Assembly (NCBI RefSeq): GCF_900631615.1
Contig: NZ_LR131273.1
Span: forward strand, 1,240,001-1,304,000
DNA from: Tsukamurella paurometabola
GTDB taxonomy: Bacteria; Actinomycetota; Actinomycetes; Mycobacteriales; Mycobacteriaceae
DNA: 64,000 nt
Direction: 5' to 3'
A program made the translations under genes and the position numbers. Below, piece after piece: positions 26,296 through 35,314 of this stretch; position 1 is the first letter of the stretch, and every line of letters starts with the position of its first letter. The notes beneath the pieces were generated by a model. The model did not search any database, had not been told where the DNA came from, and was given only the letters and a program-made list of their open reading frames with translations.

Positions 26296-26556
26296 GCGCA
26301 GCACTCCCACTGCCGACCCGCATGCGGGGTCATGGTCGGTCCACCGACGTTCATTGATTCGTTCCTGTCGTCCCTACCGGGCCGCGCGGCTGCGGGCCCG
26401 GAGCTCCGGCACCGGGACGAATCCACGCGTGTACGACCCCCGCCGCGGTGTGAACGGGGGCGAATTCACGCAGAACGCCCGGGGTCGCCGGGCATCGCGA
26501 GGGCACGCTGGCCGCCTGATGCACAGAACAGTGGGCTGACCATAACACACCCAAAC

Positions 26557-27063
26557 TTACTCGAAAGTAGGGTCCTTAGCGGGGACAATCGGCTGGTCGA
26601 GGGCGGTATCGCCGGGCAGATCGACGCTCATGTAGCGGTCGATCAGGGTCGCGAATGTGCGCAATTCCTCAGGCGACCAATCGGCCGTCCGGGCCTCGAT
26701 CCGGCGGCGCCATTCGCGATCGGTCTCGGCCAGCACGCGCTCGGCCTTCTCGGTGAGGCGCAGCTGCCGCGACCGGGGGTTGCCGGGGTCCACGTCGCGG
26801 GTGATGAGGCCCCGTCGTTCCAGGCCCGCGAGCTGACGACTGGCGGTGGACTTGTCGATCGACACCGCCTCGGCCAGATCGACCGCCCGGATCCCCGGCG
26901 ACTCGTGGAGCACGAACAGCAGCGTGAAGTCGACGTAGGAGACCTCGGCGCCGACGAACCGCGCATCGCTGCGGATCCGCTTGGCCAGCCCGACGATCCC
27001 CCGGACGATGAGATCGACCTCATCGGGCTCGGGCGGGGGCTCCTCCGGCCGGCCGTCGGACAT
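26557..27063 (-). CDS. MarR-family regulator
   Basis: A 168-residue winged-helix regulator with the MarR recognition region at about residues 60-105 (AVDLAEAVSIDKSTASRQLAGLERRGLI) and the wing DPGNPRSRQLRLT. No sensing cysteine is evident. Its ATG overlaps the stop of the 2-hydroxyacid dehydrogenase by one base, so it is the second gene of that operon and may regulate it. Confidence 0.88.
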   Translation of the reverse strand: MSDGRPEEPPPEPDEVDLIVRGIVGLAKRIRSDARFVGAEVSYVDFTLLFVLHESPGIRAVDLAEAVSIDKSTASRQLAGLERRGLITRDVDPGNPRSRQLRLTEKAERVLAETDREWRRRIEARTADWSPEELRTFATLIDRYMSVDLPGDTALDQPIVPAKDPTFE

Positions 27064-27983
27064 CAGTAACCCCGGTCGGCGTCGACGACGGCCAGCGGCT
27101 CCATCCCGTTGGCGAAGCGGCGCACGTTGACCTCGACGCGGGCGAGCAGCGCGGGCCGCAGGTGCTGCGGCGGGTTCGCGACGTGCGGGGTGATGATCGC
27201 GTTCGGGATCGACCAGAGCGGGTGATCGTCGGGCAGCGGCTCGGGATCGGTCACGTCCAGGCCGACGCCGCCGATCGTCCCCTTCCGCAGCGCGTCCACC
27301 AGTGCGTCCGTGTCGATCAGCGAGCCGCGGGCGACGTTGATGATCCACGAGTGCGGCTGGAGCTGCGCGAGGACCTTCGCGTTCACGAGGGCGCGGGTCT
27401 CCGCGGTCGACGGTGCCGCCAGGATCACGTGGTCGACGGCGGGCCACACCTCGTCCAGCCGGTCGGCGGTCACGACGACCGCGTCGGAGACGTCCGAGCC
27501 CGAGCGGTTCACGGCGACGACCTTGACGCCGAGCCCGCGGAGCGCGGGGATGACGTCGCGGCCGATGCCGCCCGCGCCGACGATGGCCACCGTCGTGCCG
27601 CCGAGGCGCCCGGTGCGGGCGCCCGCGCCGGCGGCGTCCCAGGAGGTCTCGCGCCGCCACAGGCCGCGGACACCCGCGAGCAGCAGCGCGACCGCCTGTT
27701 CGGCGACGGTCCCGGAGTAGGCACCGGCGGCCGAGGTGAAGACGACCTTCGGGTTCCGCGCGAGGACGCCGCTGTCGAGGAAGCCCTCCACCCCGGCGAA
27801 GGGCAGCTGGACCCAGCGCACGCTCGGCGGCAGCGCGGGCAGGGCCGCGCGGGAATCGGTCCAGACCAGGCCGTCGGCACGGGTCAGCGGGCCCGGCTCG
27901 CCACCGCCCGCGGTGATCGCGGCGTCGAAGTCCGGATCGGGCTTCGGTCCCACGGCGATGACGGGCGCGTCGTCGAATGACAT
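27063..27983 (-). CDS. D-isomer-specific 2-hydroxyacid dehydrogenase
   Basis: A 306-residue NAD-dependent dehydrogenase. The nucleotide-binding motif GAGGIGRD is at about residues 136-143. The catalytic triad of the family is visible: Arg in NVARGSLID (near 220), Glu in DPEPLPDDHPLW (near 247), and His in ITPHVAN (near 266). The substrate could be glyoxylate, hydroxypyruvate or another 2-oxoacid; the C-terminal PLW signature suggests a GhrA-like enzyme. TAGGCT lies 7 nt before the ATG. The downstream MarR gene is coupled through TGATG. Confidence 0.9.
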   Translation of the reverse strand: MSFDDAPVIAVGPKPDPDFDAAITAGGGEPGPLTRADGLVWTDSRAALPALPPSVRWVQLPFAGVEGFLDSGVLARNPKVVFTSAAGAYSGTVAEQAVALLLAGVRGLWRRETSWDAAGAGARTGRLGGTTVAIVGAGGIGRDVIPALRGLGVKVVAVNRSGSDVSDAVVVTADRLDEVWPAVDHVILAAPSTAETRALVNAKVLAQLQPHSWIINVARGSLIDTDALVDALRKGTIGGVGLDVTDPEPLPDDHPLWSIPNAIITPHVANPPQHLRPALLARVEVNVRRFANGMEPLAVVDADRGY

Positions 27984-27990
27984 GTCGCAA

Positions 27991-27996
27991 AGCCTA
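27991..27996 (-). promoter_or_regulatory. -10 element of the 2-hydroxyacid dehydrogenase operon
   Basis: TAGGCT on the minus strand, 7 nt before the ATG at 27983. Confidence 0.45.
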
Positions 27997-28069
27997 ATGA
28001 GCCGCCGTCGGCGCCGGGTACAGCCGCGCCCATTCGACCTGTGAAAACTGAGACTTGTGTTACCTACTG

Positions 28070-28092
28070 AGTCTCAAGTTAAGATTGAGACT
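28070..28092. promoter_or_regulatory. Palindromic operator overlapping a -10 element
   Basis: The 8-nt arms AGTCTCAA and TTGAGACT flank a 7-nt spacer; a further partial copy, TGAGACTTG, lies at 28049-28057. The -10 TAAGAT (28080-28085) sits in the centre and the palindrome ends at the ATG, so a bound repressor would cover the whole start site. Confidence 0.6.
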
Positions 28093-28710
28093 ATGTCGAT
28101 GCCCTCCCTCCACCCCGCGCAGCCGCGACTCGCCGCGCTCCGGCGCCGCTTCGAGGCCACGCCCGTGGGCCGACGGATCGACGAGGTCCGGCCGACCACC
28201 GCCTGGAAGGTCATCAGCTCCGTGGTCTACTCCGGCCTCATCGCCGCGGTCGTCATGGGTGCCGCCGTGCTGCTCCTCGGCGTCAAACCGTCGAGCCCGG
28301 AGGTCGCTCCGGTGAGCTCCGTCGAGGTCGGCGACTGCGTCACCGTCTCCGGTGACCGGGTGACCCGCACCGGCTGCGAGGGAGACGGCTTCAGCTTCGC
28401 CGTCGCCGAGAAGGCGGCCGCCAGGACCGCGTGCAGCCAGCCGAGCTACGCCCGCGTCGAGTCCGCGGGCGCCGTGCTGTGCGTGGTCCCCAAGCTCACG
28501 CTGGGCAACTGCTACCAGGTCAAGCCCGACAAGGCCGCCACCACCGACATCCGCCCGGTCGACTGCCCGACCGCGCTGGGCAGCGCACCGTCGAACGTGA
28601 TCCGGGTGATCGAGCGGGCGGCGGGCGCCCCACTGACGTGCCGCGGCTCGTCGGCCCTCAACTACTCCGCGCCGCAGCGCATGAGCTACTGCATCGCGCC
28701 CGTCACGTAG
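28093..28710 (+). CDS. Membrane-anchored LppU/SCO3897-like protein
   Basis: A 205-residue protein with a basic cytoplasmic N-terminus (1-45), one transmembrane helix at about residues 47-68 (SSVVYSGLIAAVVMGAAVLLL), and an extracytoplasmic domain with seven or eight Cys in a pattern (VGDCVTV, TRTGC, TACSQ, VLCVV, GNCYQV, VDCPT, LTCRG, YCIAP) like LppU/SCO3897 lipoproteins. Function is unknown. The ATG at 28093 appears leaderless, with a palindrome over the -10, suggesting tight control. A strong terminator follows the stop. Confidence 0.75.
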   Translation: MSMPSLHPAQPRLAALRRRFEATPVGRRIDEVRPTTAWKVISSVVYSGLIAAVVMGAAVLLLGVKPSSPEVAPVSSVEVGDCVTVSGDRVTRTGCEGDGFSFAVAEKAAARTACSQPSYARVESAGAVLCVVPKLTLGNCYQVKPDKAATTDIRPVDCPTALGSAPSNVIRVIERAAGAPLTCRGSSALNYSAPQRMSYCIAPVT

Positions 28711-28722
28711 ACCGGTCACGAG

Positions 28723-28757
28723 GAGGGGCGGCCGGAGGATCCGGCCGCCCCTCTTTT
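28723..28757 (+). terminator. Rho-independent terminator
   Basis: A 14-bp G+C-rich stem (arms 28723-28736 and 28740-28753) with a 3-nt loop is followed by four T on the + strand. It ends the LppU-like transcript and may serve ptsH from the other side. Confidence 0.85.
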
Positions 28758-28768
28758 CGTGCGAGCGC

Positions 28769-29026
28769 TCAGGCGTCGAGGTCCTGGGCGACCAGGGCCG
28801 CGATCGCGTCCACGGTCGCCTGATCGGCGGATTCGACGGTGACCTCCACGCCCTGCTCGGCGCCGAGGGTCATGATCATCAGCGCCGAGCCGGCGTCCAC
28901 CGGCTCGCCGCCCGCCACGGACAGGGTGACCTCGTGGCCCGACTCGTTGACGGCGTTCGCGATCACGGCGGCGGGGCGGGCGTGCAGGCCGACGGCCGAT
29001 CCGACGGCGACGGTGGTGCTGGGCAT
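28769..29026 (-). CDS. ptsH: Phosphocarrier protein HPr
   Basis: An 85-residue HPr that relays phosphate from EI to the fructose EII. The active His15 lies in GLHARPAA and the usual regulatory-Ser position is Ser47 in AGSALM. GGAGAG precedes the ATG. It is the last gene of fruR-fruK-fruA-ptsH, 67 nt after fruA. Confidence 0.97.
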   Translation of the reverse strand: MPSTTVAVGSAVGLHARPAAVIANAVNESGHEVTLSVAGGEPVDAGSALMIMTLGAEQGVEVTVESADQATVDAIAALVAQDLDA

Positions 29027-29093
29027 GTCTCTCCTCGTGGGGGTGATGGTGGCTCGCGCTGCCGGTCGGCGGCGGAGGTGGTCAGGACCAGTA

Positions 29094-31205
29094 TTACGCG
29101 GCGACCGCCGCGGGCTGGGCGGATTCGTCCGCAGGGGCGCTCCGGCCGGCGAGGCTCTTCGCCGCGACGACGGCCACGGCGCTCACCAGGACACCCACGA
29201 CGAGCGCGAGCAGGAACTTCGGCCAGGTGCCGTTCGTCGCGAACAGGACGAAGACGCCGCCGTGCGGGGCGCACAGCTGCGCACTGAGCGCCATGGACAG
29301 GCCGCCCGTCACTGCGCCGCCGAGCATCATCGACGGGATCACGCGCAGCGGGTCCGCCGCCGCGAACGGGATGGCGCCCTCGGAGATGAAGCACAGGCCG
29401 AGCGGCAGGGCCGCCTTGCCGTTCTCCCGCTCGGGCTCGGTGAACAGGCCGGGCCGGACGAAGGTCGCGAGGGCGAGCGCCAGCGGCGGCACCATGCCCG
29501 CGGCCATCACGGCGGCCATGATCTCCCACTGCGGGACGCCGGCCGTGCTGAGTCCGATGCCGGCGACGCCGAAGGCGTAGGCGGCCTTGTTCACCGGGCC
29601 GCCGAGATCGAAGCACATCATGAGGCCGAGGACCACACCGAGCGCGACCTTGCTGCTGCCGCTCATGCCGTTCAGGGCGTCCGTCATGGCCTCGTTCACC
29701 CAGCGCAGCGGACCGGCCAGGAACATGTACATGACGCCGCCCGTGATGAGCGTGCCGAGCAGCGGGATGATCACCACGGGCTGCAGGCCGCGGGCCCACT
29801 GCGGCAGCGGGATCCGCGAGAGCCACAGTGCGACGACGCCCGCCAGCAGGCCGCCGATGACGCCGCCGATGAAGCCCGCGTTCACCGTCCCCGCGAGCAC
29901 GCCCGCGACGAATCCCGGTGCGAGCCCGGGCCGGTCGGCGATGGCGTACGCGATGTAGCCGGCGAGCACCGGGATCATCAGCTTCATCGCCGCGCTCCCG
30001 ATCGCGAAGCTGACGCCGCCGAGGTACTGCAGCAGGCCGCCGTCGGGCAGGTTCCACAGCGAATCGTGGAGCGCGAAGTAGGCGCCGTTGGACATGCCGT
30101 CGTCGCCGTGGTCGCTGCCGATCTCGTAGCCCGCCAGGAGGAAGCCGAGGGCCATGAGGAGGCCGCCTGCGGCGACGAAGGGGATCATGTAGCTGACGCC
30201 GGTGAGCAGCGCGCGCTTGAGCTGCCCGCCCAGCCCCGCCGGCGCCGCGGCGGCTTCGTCGCTCGCGGCCGCGGCCCCGTCGACGGTCGCGGCGTGCGGA
30301 TCGGTCGCGGCGGCGACCGCCTCGGCGATCATCGCGTCCGGCTCGTTGATGCCGCGCTTGACGCCGGACGTGATGACGGGCTTGCCCGCGAAGCGCTCCC
30401 GCCCCTTGACGCCGACGTCGGTGGCGAAGATGACCGCGCCCGCGCGGGCGATGGTCTGCGCCGACAGCGGCGTCGACCCGGAGGACCCCTGCGTCTCCAC
30501 CGCGAGCTCCACGCCGGCGCGCTCGGCGGCCAGCTTGAGCGCGTCGGCGGCCATGTAGGTGTGGGCGATCCCCGTCGGGCAGGCCGTGATCGCCACCAGC
30601 GCGGGCCCGGCCGACGGCGCCCGCCCGGCCGGCGCAGCGGCCGGTGCAGCGGCCGGTACCGAACCCGGCGAGGCGGTGGCCGCGGCGTCCACGGTCGCGG
30701 CCGGCGTCGGTTCCGCCGACTTCGGTTCGGCGGACTTCGGTTCCGCGGGCTTCGGGGCGATGACGTCCTCGACGAGCGCGACCACCTCGTCCGGCGTGGC
30801 GGCGGCGCGGAGCGCCGCGGTGAACTCGGGCCGCACGAGCGCGCGCGCCAGAGCGCTGAGCAGCTTCATGTGCTGCGACCCGCCGGATTCCGGTGCGGCG
30901 ATGAGGAACACGAGGTCGGCGCCGCCGTCGGGAGCGCCGAAGTCGACCTTCGGGTCGAGGCGGGCGAAGCCGAGGCTCGCGGCGGTGACGGCCGCGGCGC
31001 GACAGTGCGGGATGGCGATGCCGCCGGGCAGCCCGGTGGCGGACTGGGCCTCGCGAGCCAGGGCCGCCTCGACGAGCCCGTCCACGGAGGTGGACCGGCC
31101 GGCGTCGGTGATGCGGCCGGCGAGGTAGGCGATCACCTCGGATTTTTCGGTGCCGGCCGAGACGTCGAGCGCGACCAGTTCGGGCGCGATGATCGATTCG
31201 GTCAT
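29094..31205 (-). CDS. fruA: Fructose-specific PTS enzyme IIABC
   Basis: A 703-residue permease that imports fructose and phosphorylates it to fructose 1-phosphate. EIIA occupies residues 1-148 with phosphorylated His67 (GIAIPHCR). A low-complexity linker (150-200) contains repeats of AEPKS. EIIB spans about 202-300 with Cys209 (ITACPTGIAHT). EIIC, about 330-690, has eight or more helices. Gene order and the partner FruK agree with the fructose assignment. Confidence 0.96.
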   Translation of the reverse strand: MTESIIAPELVALDVSAGTEKSEVIAYLAGRITDAGRSTSVDGLVEAALAREAQSATGLPGGIAIPHCRAAAVTAASLGFARLDPKVDFGAPDGGADLVFLIAAPESGGSQHMKLLSALARALVRPEFTAALRAAATPDEVVALVEDVIAPKPAEPKSAEPKSAEPTPAATVDAAATASPGSVPAAAPAAAPAGRAPSAGPALVAITACPTGIAHTYMAADALKLAAERAGVELAVETQGSSGSTPLSAQTIARAGAVIFATDVGVKGRERFAGKPVITSGVKRGINEPDAMIAEAVAAATDPHAATVDGAAAASDEAAAAPAGLGGQLKRALLTGVSYMIPFVAAGGLLMALGFLLAGYEIGSDHGDDGMSNGAYFALHDSLWNLPDGGLLQYLGGVSFAIGSAAMKLMIPVLAGYIAYAIADRPGLAPGFVAGVLAGTVNAGFIGGVIGGLLAGVVALWLSRIPLPQWARGLQPVVIIPLLGTLITGGVMYMFLAGPLRWVNEAMTDALNGMSGSSKVALGVVLGLMMCFDLGGPVNKAAYAFGVAGIGLSTAGVPQWEIMAAVMAAGMVPPLALALATFVRPGLFTEPERENGKAALPLGLCFISEGAIPFAAADPLRVIPSMMLGGAVTGGLSMALSAQLCAPHGGVFVLFATNGTWPKFLLALVVGVLVSAVAVVAAKSLAGRSAPADESAQPAAVAA

Positions 31206-31241
31206 GGGTGTTCTCCGGTTCTGCTGGTGGATCGTCGGGAG

Positions 31242-32201
31242 CTACAGGGCGAGGACCCGCACGTCGGCGACGGCGAGATCCTCGGGGCGGGGCGCCTGGG
31301 TGCCCGGCAGTGCGGCGGCCGCGGCGCCGTGGGCGACCGCGAGGACGAGACGTTCGGGCGGCGTGGCGCCGCGCGCGTGGGCGATGAGGTACCCCGCGAG
31401 GGAGCTGTCGCCGGCGCCGACGGTGCTGCGCACCGCGATCGGCGGCGGGGAGGCGGCCCACGCGCCCTCGCCGGTGACCAGCAGTGCGCCCGCGCCGCCG
31501 AGCGTTGCGAGGACGGTGGCGCCGGTGGCGCGGTGCAGCTCCTCGGCGGCGGTGCGAACCGGGGCGAGATCACCTGCAGCCGCGCGACTCTCGAACTCCG
31601 CCCCGGCCTCCGGGCCGCGCCCCACCAGCTCGGCGAGCTCCTCGGCGTTCGGCTTGAGCAGCGCGATCCCGCGCACCGCGGAGGAGGCGAGCGCCGGTCC
31701 GGAGGTGTCGACGGCGATCCGCGGGCCGTCCTCGCGTGCGCCCAGACGGTCGGCGAGACGGGCGTACCAGTCGTCCGGGAGGCCGGGCGGGAGCGAGCCG
31801 CACAGGGCGAGCCAGGCGGCACCGTCGGCGGCGGAGACGATCGCCTCCTCCAGGGCCCGCACGGCTTCCGGCGCCAGCGGCGCGCCGGGCGCGTTGAGCT
31901 TCGTCGTGGTGCCGTCGGGCTCGGTGACGGTGATGTTGCTGCGCACCTCGTGGCCCACGGGGACGGGGATCGCGGGGACGCCGAGGCGGGAGAGTCCCAC
32001 GAGCAGCGGGTCCCCCTGGTCGGCGGGGAGCACGGCGACCGTGCGCTCCCCCGCGGCGTGCACCACGCGGGAGACGTTGACGCCCTTGCCGCCCGGGTCC
32101 GCCGCGACCGCCGCGGCACGGTGCACGGCGCCGCGCCGGAGCGTGTCGCCGAGGGCGACCAGCCGGTCCAGGCTGGGGTTGGCGGTGACCGTCACGATCA
32201 T
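31242..32201 (-). CDS. fruK: 1-phosphofructokinase
   Basis: A 319-residue PfkB-family kinase converting fructose 1-phosphate to fructose 1,6-bisphosphate. The N-terminal PGGKGVNVS motif is near residues 36-44 and the catalytic STVGAGDSSLAG near 255-266. Its ATG overlaps the fruR stop as ATGA, and fruA follows at 36 nt, so the product of the transporter is passed straight to this enzyme. Confidence 0.96.
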   Translation of the reverse strand: MIVTVTANPSLDRLVALGDTLRRGAVHRAAAVAADPGGKGVNVSRVVHAAGERTVAVLPADQGDPLLVGLSRLGVPAIPVPVGHEVRSNITVTEPDGTTTKLNAPGAPLAPEAVRALEEAIVSAADGAAWLALCGSLPPGLPDDWYARLADRLGAREDGPRIAVDTSGPALASSAVRGIALLKPNAEELAELVGRGPEAGAEFESRAAAGDLAPVRTAAEELHRATGATVLATLGGAGALLVTGEGAWAASPPPIAVRSTVGAGDSSLAGYLIAHARGATPPERLVLAVAHGAAAAALPGTQAPRPEDLAVADVRVLAL

Positions 32202-32971
32202 CGGGCGACGACCTCGACGTCCACGCCGTGATCCGCGAGCGCCGCCGCCAGCGGGCCGGCGGGCGCGGCGTCGGTGACCAGGACGTCCACCGCGTCCAGT
32301 CCGGCGAAGGCGACGAGGCTCTCCCGGTCGAACTTGGACGAGTCGACGACCACGACCACGAAGTCCGCGGCCCGGACCATCGCGGTCTTGACGGCGGCCT
32401 CGTCCGCATCGGGCGTGGAGAGGCCGCGATCGGCACTGAGCCCGTTGGCGCCGACGATCGCCACGTCCGTGCGCAGTCCCGCGATCTCGGCGACGGTGCC
32501 CGCGCCGACCGCCGCCTGAGTGAGGCCCCGGACGCGGCCGCCGAGCAGCCGCAGTTCGACCGCCTCGCGCGTCGACAGCGCGGCGGCGACGGGCACGGAG
32601 TTGGTGATCGCGGTGATGTGCAGGTTCGCCGGGACCTCCCGGGCGGCGGCGATGGTGGAGGTCCCCGCGTCGAAGAGGATCGAACCGCCCGCCGGGGGGA
32701 GGAAGCGCCGGGCCGCGGCACCGATCGCGCGCTTGGCCTCGGCGTTCGTGCCCTCGCGCTCCCCCAGGCCCGATTCGGCGCCGGCGAGGACGCCCGCCGC
32801 GACGACACCGCCGTGCACGCGCCGGACGCCGCCGAGCCGCTCGAGCGCGTCCAGGTCGCGGCGCACCGTCTCCGGGGTCACGTCGAAGCGTTCGGCCAGC
32901 TCCATGACGGACGCGCGGCCGCGACCGCCGACCAGTTCGCTGATCGCGCGCTGTCGTTCCTCCGCGTACAT
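32198..32971 (-). CDS. fruR: DeoR-family repressor of the fructose operon
   Basis: A 257-residue DeoR regulator with the HTH in residues 5-55 (VMELAERFDVTPETVRRDLDALE) and a sugar-phosphate-sensing domain (ILFDAGTST near 98). It is the first gene of fruR-fruK-fruA-ptsH, and is divergent from ptsI across an AT-rich spacer holding TGTTTG-like repeats. By analogy with C. glutamicum FruR it should repress both units until fructose 1-phosphate appears. Confidence 0.92.
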   Translation of the reverse strand: MYAEERQRAISELVGGRGRASVMELAERFDVTPETVRRDLDALERLGGVRRVHGGVVAAGVLAGAESGLGEREGTNAEAKRAIGAAARRFLPPAGGSILFDAGTSTIAAAREVPANLHITAITNSVPVAAALSTREAVELRLLGGRVRGLTQAAVGAGTVAEIAGLRTDVAIVGANGLSADRGLSTPDADEAAVKTAMVRAADFVVVVVDSSKFDRESLVAFAGLDAVDVLVTDAAPAGPLAAALADHGVDVEVVAR

Positions 32972-32984
32972 GACCCCTCCGAGT

Positions 32985-33066
32985 TCGTGGGTTTCTGTGG
33001 TTATGGATTTGATTTTTCTGTTTTTACGCCTGTTTGTGTTGACAAGTCAAGAGGATTTCGTAATCT
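32985..33066. promoter_or_regulatory. fruR-ptsI control region
   Basis: An AT-rich stretch unlike its surroundings. It holds repeated TTTCTGT and CTGTTTGTG words, consistent with DeoR-type FruR/SugR half-sites (TGTTTG). The + strand promoter for ptsI is well formed: -35 TTGACA at 33039 and -10 TAATCT at 33061 with a 16-nt spacer. Confidence 0.7.
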
Positions 33067-33073
33067 GTGTCAC

Positions 33074-34756
33074 ATGACTTCGCAGCAGTCGACCGCGCCC
33101 GGCCTGGCCGTCCTCACCGGCACCCCCGTCGTCCCCGGGGTCGCCTACGCACCCGTGATGTGGCCCGGCGCGCGACCCGAGCTGCCCCCGCCCGTCGACC
33201 TGCCGGAGGGCGATCGCGACGCCGAGGCCACCCGGTTCTCCACCGCGGCGCAGGCCGTCGCCGACCGGCTGCGCGCCCGCGCCGCACAGGCTCAGGGCGC
33301 CGCGGCGGAGGTACTCGGCGCGAACGCCGGCCTCGCCTCCGACAAGGCGTGGATCGGCACCACCGAGAAGCTGATCCGGGCGGGCACCCCGGCCGCGAAC
33401 GCGGTCGCCGCGGCGACCGAGCAGTTCGCGGACATGTTCACCAACCTCGGCGGCCTCATGGCCGAGCGGGTGACCGACCTGCGCGACGTGCGCGACCGCG
33501 TGGTCGCGGAGCTGCTCGGCGGCCCCGAGCCCGGCGTCCCGGTGCCGGACGCACCGTCGATCCTGCTCGCCGACGATCTCGCGCCCGCCGATACCGCGGG
33601 CCTGGACCCGGCCCTCATCGTGGGCATCGGCACCCGGCTCGGCGGCGCGACCAGCCACACCGCGATCATCGCGCGACAGCTCGGCATCCCGTGCATCGTC
33701 GGCCTGGCGGGCGCCGGCACCGTCGATGCGGGCACGCCCGTGCTGCTCGACGGCGGCGCGGGCACCGTCACCGTCGCCCCGGACGAGGCGCGGGCGCGGG
33801 CGCGGGTGACGGAGGCGGCCCGGGAGGCCGCCGAGATCGCACGGTGGCGCGGGCCCGGGCACACCTCCGACGGCGCCCCCGTCGCGATCCTCGCCAACGT
33901 GCAGGACGGGGCGGGCGCGCGGAGCGCCGCTGAACGGCAGGTCGAGGGGGTGGGCCTGTTCCGGACGGAGCTCGCCTTCCTCGATCGCGCCGACGAGCCG
34001 TCGGTCGAGGAACAGGCCTCGCTGTACCGCGAGGTCATCGACGCGTTCCCCGGCCGGAAGGTCGTGATCCGCACGCTGGACGCCGGCTCCGACAAGCCGC
34101 TGAAGTTCGTCGACCACGGCGAGGAGGAGAACCCGGCACTGGGGGTCCGCGGCATTCGCATCGCGGACGCCGACCCCGGACTGCTGGACCGGCAACTGGA
34201 CGCGATCGCCGCCGCCGCCGAGGGCGCCGCGGCGCAGCCGTGGGTGATGGCGCCGATGATCGCCACCGCGGCGGAGGCGCGCGGATTCGCGGCGAAGTGC
34301 CGCGCGCGGGGGCTGACCGCGGGCGTCATGGTGGAGGTGCCCGCCGTCGCGCTGTGCGCCGATGCCGTCCTGGCCGAGGTGGACTTCGTCTCCCTCGGCA
34401 CCAACGACCTGACGCAGTACGCCATGGCCGCCGATCGGATGAGCACCGAGCTGGCCGCGCTCACCGACCCGTGGCAGCCCGCGGTGCTGCGGTTGATCGA
34501 GCTCACCGCCCGCGCGGGCACCGCGGCGGGCAAGCCCGTCGGCGTGTGCGGCGAGGCCGCGGCCGATCCGCTGCTCGCCTGCGTGCTCGTCGGCCTCGGC
34601 GTGACCTCGCTGTCGTGCGCCGCCGGCGCCGCGGCGGCCGTGGGCGCACGGGTCGGCTCCGTGACGCTGCAGCAGTGCCGGTGGGCGGCCGAGGCGGCGG
34701 TCGCCGCCGCCGACCCGCAGTCCGCGCGGGAGGCCGCACGCGCCGCAATGGCCTGA
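33074..34756 (+). CDS. ptsI: PTS enzyme I (phosphoenolpyruvate-protein phosphotransferase)
   Basis: A 560-residue cytoplasmic kinase that takes phosphate from PEP and passes it to HPr. The phosphorylated His195 lies in GGATSHTAIIARQ. PEP-binding segments FRTELAFLDR, FVSLGTNDLTQYAMA and the C-terminal GVCGEAAADP are intact. ATG 33074 lies 7 nt after the -10 element, so the transcript has no leader; codons upstream of it belong to the divergent promoter region. Confidence 0.97.
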   Translation: MTSQQSTAPGLAVLTGTPVVPGVAYAPVMWPGARPELPPPVDLPEGDRDAEATRFSTAAQAVADRLRARAAQAQGAAAEVLGANAGLASDKAWIGTTEKLIRAGTPAANAVAAATEQFADMFTNLGGLMAERVTDLRDVRDRVVAELLGGPEPGVPVPDAPSILLADDLAPADTAGLDPALIVGIGTRLGGATSHTAIIARQLGIPCIVGLAGAGTVDAGTPVLLDGGAGTVTVAPDEARARARVTEAAREAAEIARWRGPGHTSDGAPVAILANVQDGAGARSAAERQVEGVGLFRTELAFLDRADEPSVEEQASLYREVIDAFPGRKVVIRTLDAGSDKPLKFVDHGEEENPALGVRGIRIADADPGLLDRQLDAIAAAAEGAAAQPWVMAPMIATAAEARGFAAKCRARGLTAGVMVEVPAVALCADAVLAEVDFVSLGTNDLTQYAMAADRMSTELAALTDPWQPAVLRLIELTARAGTAAGKPVGVCGEAAADPLLACVLVGLGVTSLSCAAGAAAAVGARVGSVTLQQCRWAAEAAVAAADPQSAREAARAAMA

Positions 34757-34832
34757 AACCTGTCGGTCGCGGGTGCTACACCTGAGGGCGTCGCGGGTGC
34801 AGCGGGCGCCCGGCATCGGGCGAGGAGCCGAC

Positions 34833-35201
34833 ATGATCGACCACTTCGGGATCAATTGCGCAGACCTGGAGGCCGCGAAGCGGTTCTACGACGGGGTGCT
34901 GGCCGTGCTCGGCTCGCGCCGGCTCATGGACTTCGACGTGGCCGTCGGCTACGGCACGGAACAGCCCGTGTTCTGGATCTCGGGCGCCGCGGAGGGCGCG
35001 TCCAACCGGGAGGCGCACATCGCCTTCGCCGCGCCGGACACGGCCACCGTGGACGAGTTCCACCGCGTCGCGCTCGAGCTGGGCGCGGAGTCGCTGCACG
35101 CGCCCCGCCTGTGGCCGGAGTACCACCCCGGCTACTACGGCGCCTTCGTCCGCGATCCCGACGGCAACAACGTGGAGGCGGTCTTCCACGGAGCCGCATA
35201 G
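34833..35201 (+). CDS. VOC-family (glyoxalase-like) protein
   Basis: A 122-residue protein with two beta-alpha-beta-beta-beta modules. Metal-ligand candidates are His4 (MIDHFGINC) and the Glu of NNVEAVFHG near the C-terminus, and FYDGVLAVLG is a typical first helix. Members isomerise, open or bind small hydrophobic molecules or antibiotics. CGAGGAG precedes the ATG. It follows ptsI by 76 nt and could be read through from it. The function is not predictable. Confidence 0.82.
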   Translation: MIDHFGINCADLEAAKRFYDGVLAVLGSRRLMDFDVAVGYGTEQPVFWISGAAEGASNREAHIAFAAPDTATVDEFHRVALELGAESLHAPRLWPEYHPGYYGAFVRDPDGNNVEAVFHGAA

Positions 35202-35314
35202 AAACGGTCTTCAGGGGATGTTCAGGGCGCGTTCACGCGCCCCGGAATACATCGGACCGCAGTCCGGTTATGCTCGGTGAGTCGCGAGAGTCCAACCACC
35301 GAAGGAGCATCACC

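Noticed and set aside
26296-26556. A promoter or riboswitch in the 261 bp upstream of pntA
   Set aside because: Several weak minus-strand hexamers occur but none has a credible -35 partner, and no conserved RNA fold could be recognised by eye.
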